A DNA stretch of 11,172 nt, taken from contig PIVQ01000181.1 in the NCBI GenBank assembly GCA_003354055.1, positions 1 to 11,172 of the forward strand, in the 5' to 3' direction. Each line of letters opens with the position of its first letter. The stretch's first letter is position 1. The notes beneath the pieces are model-generated. The model was given only the letters and a program-made list of their open reading frames with translations. It was not told where the DNA came from and ran no database searches. Below are positions 7,427 through 11,172 of this stretch, one piece after another. The translations under genes were made by a program, and so were the position numbers. This stretch comes from Desulfobacteraceae bacterium (GTDB lineage: Bacteria; Desulfobacterota; Desulfobacteria; Desulfobacterales; Desulfobacteraceae).

Positions 7427-7831
7427 ACCAGTTTAGTTTAGCTTTGGGGGGGAATGTAACGCGGCGCGTAATCTCAGAATTTTAAAATTTGAAAATGAAA
7501 GAGATTCTATTAAGTTTACCCTAATGCGTCTCTGAATTGGGACGATAACGCTTGAGTTCACTTGCCGGACCGGGAGTTGCCGTGATTAGCGCCACCAGTG
7601 CCTCTTCCGGTCGATTGCCGCGATTTGTTGTGTGCCGGGTACGGCACACGTTCTTAAGGGTGAGCCCATGATTTCCGTATTTGGAAGTCAAGGCAAGTCC
7701 CAAGCCCAGCCAGATGGCGGCGAAGGGCATAGTGTTATCACAACGGGGTATCCGGTAACGGTGCCCAGGAAGACAGTGGCTCCACTGAGGTGGAGTAACA
7801 CAAAAGCACGGGGCGACGAACAGGACTCGAG
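7427..7831. other. GC-richer stretch without a supported gene
   Basis: The base composition rises sharply relative to the island from about 7520 to 7900, so this DNA probably has another source. A minus-strand frame of 69 codons (7730-7521) has a hydrophobic start but no ribosome site. I cannot separate it from a decayed gene. Short hairpins are present: ACGCG/CGCGT near 7459, GTGTGCCG/CGGCACAC at 7629-7648, and TCCAC/GTGGA near 7783. It may be debris of one or two gene cassettes. Confidence 0.5.
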
Positions 7832-7948
7832 TTAGGCAAGCATTTGCGGGACCACTTCAGACTGCTTATCATGACAATAGTTAGGTTCCTGGGCGTATAT
7901 GGGCGCGGATAAGAAAACCCATGAGATTATGATCAAGAATGCTCTCAA
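7832..7948 (-). CDS. Truncated small secreted protein, cassette-like
   Basis: The 38-residue frame starts with TTG at 7948, five bases after a perfect AGGAGG (7959-7954). It encodes a clear signal peptide: MRAFL, a hydrophobic core, then SAPIYAQE with a cut after YA. Only about 19 mature residues remain (QEPNYCHDKQSEVVPQMLA) before the stop. The YCHDKQS start resembles, from memory, small secreted proteins of unknown function that run to about 90 residues, so the gene looks cut short after DKQS. The stop TAA lies inside GCCTAAC, which fits the inverse core box of integron attC sites. The next minus-strand gene upstream (8120-8731) ends in a similar CTAAC. Ribosome site and signal peptide argue that it is or was translated. 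Confidence 0.55.
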   Translation of the reverse strand: MRAFLIIISWVFLSAPIYAQEPNYCHDKQSEVVPQMLA

Positions 7949-8000
7949 ATGAACCTCCTACGATATGAGTCGGAAAATCACATGCTAATTGCATATCAGC

Positions 8001-8026
8001 CCCTGATACAGACGTAAATCAGGGAA
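8001..8026. other. Small hairpin upstream of the secreted mini-gene
   Basis: CCCTGAT and ATCAGGG form a 7-bp stem with a loop of about 10 bases between the attC-like site and the mini-gene start. No T run follows on either strand, so it is not a good terminator. It may be part of a leader. Confidence 0.3.
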
Positions 8027-8065
8027 ACCCTTGGCTCTGAATAAAAAGGAAAGAGCTTATTGTTA

Positions 8066-8125
8066 AAATAACTACAAGCCCGGAGCGCAACGAAAAAAAC
8101 GTCCGACAGCAGTGCTTTGTTAGCC
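8066..8125 (-). repeat. attC-like integron recombination site
   Basis: On the minus strand the site begins GGCTAAC (8125-8119), which contains the stop codon of the preceding gene, and ends GTAGTTA. The imperfect hairpin has nested pairings TAAC/GTTA, AAGC/GCTT, CGGA/TCCG and ACG/CGT around a run of T, plus a one-sided TGCGC bulge. The order TAACAAAGC, TCGGACG, loop, CGTTGCGC, GTTA is the layout of cassette attC sites, and length (about 55-60 bases) also fits. The core boxes are imperfect. No integron integrase is in the window, so this would be a stray or solo cassette. Confidence 0.5.
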
Positions 8126-8731
8126 ATAGTTTGATTCGATACCACTTTCTTTAAGAACAGCATTTAGCAATCCAAAATCAAAGTTTCTGACATTATTATG
8201 GATCGTAAGCTCATCAATCATTTCTTGCAAGGTGCGACCGTGGGGATCTTTCGATATAATAGTGTTAATTGCTTTTATTTCTTTTGGATATGGGACGTTG
8301 TAATAGTATTTGCTGATAGTTCCTTTGATTTTTGATAGTACGCCACCTGGAGCAATATCCCAGCATACAATCAACAAATTAATAGCATTGTTTAACTGTT
8401 TTGCCGTTTGATTCCATGGTCTTCGAGTGGGATTCCCTTTGCCTCCGTTTCCGCCTCCCCTTGGCTTCTCAGCAGTAAGAGGATTAAATAAGGGCAAGGG
8501 GGCCAAACCGGTTAATTCCAGAAAGTGGTTTGCAGCATGTGAACCACATAAAAATGCGCCGCTATGCTTCCCATCTTTACTTCCGTAAGAAAAACAATAA
8601 TAACTATCTGTTAATATTATATTGGTGCAGCTAAGTTTTTTTTGCCCCGCTAAAAGCTGAACGTGAGCAACTGCCTTGAGATTGTATTTATTTACAATCC
8701 TCCTCCTACTTTCTTCACCTCGACACTGCAT
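8120..8731 (-). CDS. Hypothetical protein, 203 residues, cassette-borne
   Basis: I cannot assign a family. I chose the ATG at 8731 because AAGGA lies 6 bases before it; the frame is open to a TTG at 8791 but that has no ribosome site. There is no signal peptide or membrane helix. A compact region near 33-88 carries spaced Cys and His (CTNIILTDSYYC, then FLCGSHAANH) and ends in a LFNPL turn, which might bind metal. A Gly/Lys/Arg/Pro linker follows (PRGGGNGGKGNPTRRP), then a helical C-terminal half. The stop TAA falls inside the attC-like hairpin, typical of integron cassettes. No promoter is evident, so it may depend on transcription from the gene at 9453. A small cytoplasmic protein of unknown role is the safest call. 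Confidence 0.65.
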   Translation of the reverse strand: MQCRGEESRRRIVNKYNLKAVAHVQLLAGQKKLSCTNIILTDSYYCFSYGSKDGKHSGAFLCGSHAANHFLELTGLAPLPLFNPLTAEKPRGGGNGGKGNPTRRPWNQTAKQLNNAINLLIVCWDIAPGGVLSKIKGTISKYYYNVPYPKEIKAINTIISKDPHGRTLQEMIDELTIHNNVRNFDFGLLNAVLKESGIESNYG

Positions 8732-8826
8732 CGTTGTTCCTTCATGGTTAAAAATATGATGTGCGGATCTGGATATCACATTATTATTCAACCACTAACC
8801 GCATGTTCTGAAAAAATGAATATTAT

Positions 8827-8850
8827 CCAACCGAGCTGAAAGAAGGTTGG
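8827..8850. other. Hairpin between cassette gene and small membrane gene
   Basis: CCAACC (8827-8832) pairs with GGTTGG (8845-8850) around a 12-base loop. On the minus strand a T-rich tract follows after a gap of about 10 bases. It may be a weak terminator for the 9453-8936 gene, or part of the dispersed repeat next to it. Confidence 0.35.
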
Positions 8851-8871
8851 CCCGAAACCGAAAATAAATTT

Positions 8872-8907
8872 AATTGGAGATAATCATTCCCGCCTCGAAA
8901 ATGCAAC
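8872..8907 (+). repeat. Dispersed repeat, copy 2
   Basis: AATTGGAGATAATCATTCCC through ATGCAAC matches copy 1 at 7376-7412 in the same orientation with several substitutions. It lies just beyond the 3' end of the small membrane-protein gene. With copy 1 it brackets about 1.5 kb of cassette-like DNA. Confidence 0.6.
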
Positions 8908-8935
8908 AGGAAAGATTGTACCCTTAGTCTCAGGT

Positions 8936-9453
8936 TCAGTCCATAGATTTTAAAGCAAAATCAAAAACTGTCGCAGAATCGTTTTTTATCTTTTCAGCAT
9001 GTAGGTTTAAAATCACTCTCTCATCACCCTGAAGCCAGCCGTTTGTCATCAAAGCAAGGGAATTAACTTTTTCATTGAGTGCAGAGTGCCGTGGAATATT
9101 TGTATTGAGTAGAAGGCTGCTTTTATGCATTAATTTGACAACTTTCCCCTTATTGGGCTGCTGTCCGTTTTCGGGGTCTGTTTCGAACAGAAGTCCCGCT
9201 ATTAGATTTTTAAACTCAGAATTCCAACTTACCGAAAGCTGGTTTAAGGTCTCTTTTTTAAATTGATATTGGAGTTTCCTATTTTCAGATTTGATCATAT
9301 ACATTGTGGCGATGAATTGTCCTAAAAATGATATGAGAGCGACCCCTAACATGCCGTATACAGTTAGCCGTGCAGCATCAATTGTGGCAGAGGGTTGCTC
9401 TTCACTATCTCTACCGCTTTTAACAATAATTCAATGGCTTCTTTTTCATTCAT
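8936..9453 (-). pseudogene. Small membrane protein, likely one-base frameshift near its start
   Basis: The main frame (8936-9352 from its first ATG) gives 138 residues with one membrane helix (GVALISFLGQFIATMYMI) then a Lys/Gln/Asn-rich helical domain. The same frame continues upstream without a start as SGRDSEEQPSATIDAARLTVYG. A second frame, with a ribosome-site-like GGATGGTGA and ATG at 9453, begins MNEKEAIELLLK and soon becomes unlikely. The two join at a run of four A: one more A would give a continuous protein of about 172 residues, MNEKEAIELLLK then SGRDSEEQ. So either one A was lost, the ribosome slips back one base, or translation starts at the internal ATG. Family unknown; two-part layout (cytosolic helix, TM, soluble domain) is all I can see. 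Confidence 0.6.
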
Positions 9454-9559
9454 GATTCACCATCCAGATCCTTGAATACGGGTTGAAGGAATGATACTTG
9501 ACACAGATAGTGCTATCAAAACAGCCATGGATGAGCAATAAAGAATTTGGGTAACATTT

Positions 9560-9579
9560 CCCATATATTCATATATGGG
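9560..9579. promoter_or_regulatory. 20-bp perfect palindrome, candidate operator
   Basis: CCCATATAT and ATATATGGG form a perfect 9-bp inverted repeat with a two-base spacer. It ends 9 bases before the -35 box at 9589, a good position for a dimeric regulator of the NYN transcription unit or of the divergent gene. Confidence 0.5.
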
Positions 9580-9588
9580 TTTAATTAT

Positions 9589-9616
9589 TTGACTTTCTTA
9601 GAAATTTACGTATAAT
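9589..9616 (+). promoter_or_regulatory. Candidate sigma70 promoter P1 of the NYN unit
   Basis: TTGACT (9589-9594), a 16-base spacer and a perfect TATAAT (9611-9616) lie 183 bases before the NYN start codon. Transcripts would carry a leader of about 175 bases that includes the structured element. Confidence 0.5.
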
Positions 9617-9653
9617 TGAGCATCCATTTTTTTTATGATATCGAAATTTTAAC

Positions 9654-9682
9654 TTGACATAGCTCCAATACGTGTCATATTT
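9654..9682 (+). promoter_or_regulatory. Candidate sigma70 promoter P2 of the NYN unit
   Basis: A perfect TTGACA (9654-9659) is followed after 17 bases by ATATTT (9677-9682), or after 16 by CATATT. The inverted TGACA/TGTCA pair spans the spacer. It lies about 35 bases before the structured leader. Confidence 0.45.
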
Positions 9683-9722
9683 CAGGAAGAATGCAGTTAT
9701 GCATTTTATCAAAATAGAAAGC

Positions 9723-9778
9723 ACCCCGAGCGACCTTTCAGCCCCCATTAAAGGCTGTAAACAGTACCTCGGGGTTTT
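9723..9778 (+). ncRNA. Structured leader or attenuator-like RNA before the NYN gene
   Basis: A perfect 8-bp stem, ACCCCGAG (9723-9730) with CTCGGGGT (9768-9775), closes a 37-base interior. Inside, CAGCC/GGCTG and CCTTT/AAAGG form mutually exclusive hairpins because they share the same GG. Four T follow the outer stem, then CC, then five more T, so it could act as a leaky terminator. The NYN ribosome site starts 9 bases later. Promoter, short RNA, terminator-like stem, nuclease is the order of type III toxin-antitoxin loci, but I see no tandem antitoxin repeats, so that comparison stays speculative. Confidence 0.4.
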
Positions 9779-9798
9779 CCATTTTTAGGGAGCCGGTA

Positions 9799-10461
9799 TT
9801 GAGAAAAGTTGTTTTCATGATAGATGGCTGGTTTATGCGAAAAAGGATCTATTCTACGAAAGCTTTTTATTACACCGGTAGCAACATACGGGATTACTGT
9901 AGAAAACATCTGAGAAACAATGACTCGATATATCGTATTTTTTACTATGACACAGAACCAATGAATAGAAAGGGTCACAACCCAGTTTCAAACAAGGCTA
10001 TTGATTTTAGTAAAACTGCCACAGCGACCCAGCAGACGGCTCTTTTAAATTCTCTAAAAACAACCCCCAATTTTGCTTTAAGACTCGGTAAGACTGTCTG
10101 GAGAAATAAGCAATGGATTCTTGCTCCGGATAAGCTTAAAGCCCTTTTAAGGCAAAAAATAACAATTGATCAAATAAAAGAGAGCGACTTAAAGCCACGT
10201 ATAGAACAAAAAACGGTGGATATGAAAATTGGCATAGACATCGCTTTGATCGCACTAAAAAAATTAGCAGATGTTCTGATCATAGTCACCGGAGATATGG
10301 ATATCGTCCCGGCCCTTAAAGAGGCAAGGAGGGAGGGAATGATTGTAGGTCTTGATCCTTTAGATAATAAAATTAATGATTCTCTAAGTGAGCATGTGGA
10401 CTTTGTTCAATCCTATATAGGGGATTATAAAAAGAAGAAAGGATGTGAAAAACCCAAATGA
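9799..10461 (+). CDS. NYN-domain (LabA/DUF88-type) PIN-like nuclease
   Basis: The 220-residue protein has the acidic pattern of NYN/PIN-like metal-dependent RNases: a first strand ending in FMIDG (Asp9), a KTVDMKIGIDIAL helix (Asp141, Asp147) and VTGDMDIVPAL (Asp166, Asp168), followed by the A-x-x-x-G-MIVGL strand. These Asp residues would hold the catalytic metal. The middle (about 50-135) is a basic, helical insert likely to contact RNA. The Lys-rich tail (KKKKGCEKPK) adds positive charge. The start is TTG at 9799, with AGGGAG six bases upstream. NYN proteins act on RNA in several bacterial contexts and appear in some toxin and defence loci. Its own promoters and structured leader lie upstream, and an inverted-repeat module begins 10 bases after its stop. 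Family call is firm, target unknown. Confidence 0.88.
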   Translation: MRKVVFMIDGWFMRKRIYSTKAFYYTGSNIRDYCRKHLRNNDSIYRIFYYDTEPMNRKGHNPVSNKAIDFSKTATATQQTALLNSLKTTPNFALRLGKTVWRNKQWILAPDKLKALLRQKITIDQIKESDLKPRIEQKTVDMKIGIDIALIALKKLADVLIIVTGDMDIVPALKEARREGMIVGLDPLDNKINDSLSEHVDFVQSYIGDYKKKKGCEKPK

Positions 10462-10517
10462 TTTGAGTTCTTAAATAGCCCGGCAACCGCCTTACAGCCA
10501 AAACCGCCTTTTAGTAG

Positions 10518-10544
10518 TTGGCATATTTTTACCAAAGATATATT
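10518..10544 (+). promoter_or_regulatory. Weak candidate promoter of the 37-residue gene
   Basis: TTGGCA (10518-10523) and TATATT (10539-10544) are separated by only 15 bases. The position, 36 bases before the start codon and inside the inverted repeats, is right, but the short spacer makes it doubtful. Confidence 0.3.
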
Positions 10545-10579
10545 GAGGTACAAAATCCCCAATGAAAGGAGGTGATTTT

Positions 10580-10693
10580 ATGGCTAAGACCAAAGGCCGG
10601 AAGCTGAAAAAGGTTCATGTTCCAGAACATACCAAAACAGTGAAAGGTAAAAAGGTCAAGGTTCGCGAGCATTATCGCTCGACGCCTGACTAA
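10580..10693 (+). CDS. Very small basic protein, 37 residues
   Basis: The product starts MAKTKGRKLKKVHVPEHTKT, continues VKGKKVKVREHYRST and ends PD. It has about one third Lys/Arg. The H-T-K/R-x-V-x-G-K-x-V-x-V-x-x-HYR-S/K-TP pattern recurs, as I recall, at the ends of many phage- and island-borne proteins of unknown function; here it is nearly the whole protein. An excellent AAAGGAGGTGA precedes the ATG, so translation is likely strong. The stop TAA sits in CTAACGGTTAG, a short palindrome, just before the right inverted repeat. It may bind nucleic acid because of its charge, but that is a guess. It lies 118 bases after the NYN gene in the same direction, so a functional link is possible. 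Confidence 0.75.
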   Translation: MAKTKGRKLKKVHVPEHTKTVKGKKVKVREHYRSTPD

Positions 10694-10735
10694 CGGTTAG
10701 GTCGGTTGCCGGGCTATTTAAGGTGTCAATAAAAA

Positions 10736-10754
10736 TTGTGCCCAAAATGTGCCC
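10736..10754 (+). repeat. Two TGTGCCC boxes at the right border
   Basis: TTGTGCCC (10736-10743) and ATGTGCCC (10747-10754) are 11 bases apart, the same spacing as the first pair at the left border. They lie about 130 bases inside the right att copy. This supports a pair of arm-site clusters for the island's original integrase. Confidence 0.5.
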
Positions 10755-10883
10755 AGTTTAATAAAAAACAGTAAAAAACAACGCAATCTATCCAAAAGAA
10801 TGAATTTCAAAAAGGCTTATAAATAAAGACTTTCATGGCTTAAAATAGTACAAGCCAACATACTTAAAAACGGGCAAATCAGA

Positions 10884-10935
10884 TCGACACGGTAGAAGTC
10901 AGCAGTTCAAGTCTGTTCGTGCCTACCATAAAAAT
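10884..10935 (+). repeat. att site, right copy (partial tRNA-Val), attR-like
   Basis: It repeats 1363-1414 with one mismatch (CTGTT for CTGCT in the T arm). It starts at the anticodon loop, so the acceptor 5' strand, D arm and 5' anticodon stem are absent and it cannot form a tRNA. It marks the right end of element 1 and the left end of a second element. Confidence 0.85.
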
Positions 10936-10936
10936 T

Positions 10937-10973
10937 AAAGGGCTTTACGGAAAAATCCGTAAAGCCCTTTTTT
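10937..10973 (+). terminator. Rho-independent terminator after the second att copy
   Basis: A perfect 15-bp stem (10937-10951 with 10956-10970) with a four-base loop leads into a T run. It sits exactly where the tRNA terminator sits after the first att copy; stem bases differ in both arms yet stay paired. Confidence 0.88.
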
Positions 10974-10978
10974 GATTT

Positions 10979-10986
10979 CTGTGCCC
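10979..10986 (+). repeat. Single CTGTGCCC box of the second element
   Basis: The octamer lies at the same distance after the terminator as the first box at 1454, but the second and third boxes are lost here. Confidence 0.45.
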
Positions 10987-10996
10987 TATACACAGA

Positions 10997-11056
10997 TTAT
11001 TTAAAAATTACACTCTCCAATTTTCTGACCGCCGCTTGATTTGTCGGTTTCATTAA
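10997..11056 (-). pseudogene. Tyrosine-recombinase integrase, 3'-end remnant (element 2)
   Basis: Minus-strand codons ending in TAA at 10997 read LMKPTNQAAVRKLESVIFK. This is homologous to the stub at 1506-1583 but with many synonymous and some amino-acid changes, so it comes from a separate, related integrase. Coding likeness stops at 11056: instead of the expected His before Leu-Met there is GGG and foreign sequence, the start of an insertion sequence. The rest of the gene may continue beyond the window on the far side of that insertion. Confidence 0.65.
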
Positions 11057-11172
11057 CCCCCTGTGTCAGCATAGATGTCGCCTCAACTGAAAATTATTTT
11101 GGGGCATTAAGGCAACGAAAATGGGATATCCTATCCAGTTAAAAGAAGCTGTGTTACAAAAGGTTCTGCAAG
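11057..11172 (+). mobile_element. Insertion sequence, left end (cut by window edge)
   Basis: The sequence changes abruptly from integrase coding DNA to CCCCCTGTGTCAGC, followed by about 60 non-coding bases and a transposase start. The left terminal repeat probably begins between 11057 and 11062 (TGTGTCAGCATAGATG). The right end and any target duplication lie outside, so the borders stay approximate. Confidence 0.55.
11121..11172 (+). CDS. Transposase N-terminus, partial
   Basis: Only 17 codons are present: MGYPIQLKEAVLQKVLQ, with AAGG about 8 bases upstream of the ATG. The pattern (aromatic-Pro, then L-K-E-x-V-x-x-x-x-L) is typical of the first helix of helix-turn-helix transposase subunits such as IS3-type OrfA proteins. 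Position just inside a probable IS end supports this. The family cannot be fixed from this length. Confidence 0.5.
   Translation, partial: MGYPIQLKEAVLQKVLQ

Larger units (their letters stand above)
9454..9798. other. Divergent regulatory gap before the NYN gene
   Basis: This AT-rich gap separates the minus-strand membrane gene from the plus-strand NYN gene. It holds the palindrome, two candidate plus-strand promoters and structured leader listed separately. A 16-codon plus-strand frame with a GAAGGA site (start about 9494) is probably noise. Confidence 0.6.
10471..10721. mobile_element. 251-bp module with perfect 19-bp terminal inverted repeats
   Basis: TTAAATAGCCCGGCAACCG (10471-10489) is exactly repeated in inverse at 10703-10721, and likeness continues about 8 more bases inward with one gap. 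The repeats enclose one small gene with its own ribosome site. Both outer ends begin with TTAA. It could be a MITE-like element carrying a gene, or a long RNA hairpin around a reading frame. I see no duplicated target beyond the possible TTAA. Confidence 0.6.

Noticed and set aside
7521..7730. Minus-strand 69-residue frame in the GC-rich patch
   Set aside because: No ribosome site or family resemblance; GC-rich DNA keeps frames open by chance. It could be a decayed gene but I cannot support it.
7790..7838. Second attC site just after the truncated secreted mini-gene
   Set aside because: GCCTAAC and a GTTA box are present, but the interior does not fold well; only the outer boxes fit.
7879..7992. 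Alternative 37-residue minus-strand frame starting MQLACDFP
   Set aside because: It overlaps the mini-gene in another frame, ignores the perfect AGGAGG site and has no signal or domain.
9683..9798. Type III toxin-antitoxin repeat array
   Set aside because: No tandem repeats of about 35 bases are visible, so only a general structured leader is claimed.
10884..10928. A second functional tRNA-Val
   Set aside because: Only the part from the anticodon loop onward is present; no acceptor 5' strand, D arm or promoter.
1..11172. CRISPR array or rRNA gene
   Set aside because: No regularly spaced repeats and no rRNA-like sequence were seen on either strand.

Overview
The window looks like chromosomal DNA from a Gram-negative bacterium, most likely a Desulfobacterota (delta-proteobacterial) relative. 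Signs are lipoprotein signal peptides, Shine-Dalgarno-led genes with several TTG starts, sigma70-like promoters and integron-like debris. The taxonomic call is an inference. Its main content is an integrated, decayed genomic island of about 9.5 kb in a tRNA-Val(GAC) gene. The flanking chromosome is represented by an exported, FlgT-N-like protein gene (16-1275) and the intact tRNA (1332-1407).

Island borders: the 3' part of the tRNA, from the anticodon loop onward plus 7 bases, recurs 9.5 kb away (1363-1414 and 10884-10935, one mismatch). Each copy is followed by a rho-independent terminator whose two arms changed together, by CTGTGCCC box(es), and by the reverse-strand 3' end of a tyrosine-recombinase integrase gene. 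This suggests two related elements stacked in tandem at one tRNA. The first lost nearly all of its integrase and now joins directly to the C-terminal part of a phage tail tape-measure gene (about 1585-2145). The second integrase stub is cut by an insertion sequence running off the right edge (from about 11057).

Island cargo, left to right: (1) a minus-strand, tightly coupled three-gene envelope operon (5196 to 2185) encoding an OmpA-like lipoprotein, a signal-peptide/two-TM protein, and a trypsin-like S1C/PDZ lipoprotein protease; (2) a minus-strand membrane-anchored protein with about seven beta-propeller-type repeats (7299-5809); (3) a GC-richer, cassette-like patch (about 7.4-8.9 kb) bracketed by two diverged direct repeats, with a truncated secreted mini-protein, an unknown 203-residue gene whose stop overlaps an attC-like hairpin, and little else coding; (4) a small membrane-protein gene that seems to carry a one-base frameshift (9453-8936); (5) a plus-strand unit with a palindrome, two candidate promoters, a structured leader and a NYN/LabA-type nuclease gene (9799-10461); (6) a 251-bp module with perfect 19-bp inverted repeats around a 37-residue basic protein gene.

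The most intriguing candidates are the lipoprotein/TM/protease operon as an uncharacterised envelope-sensing or defence system, the NYN nuclease with its structured, terminator-like leader, and the inverted-repeat-bounded mini-gene. Assignments rest on motif recognition by eye; no database search was possible.
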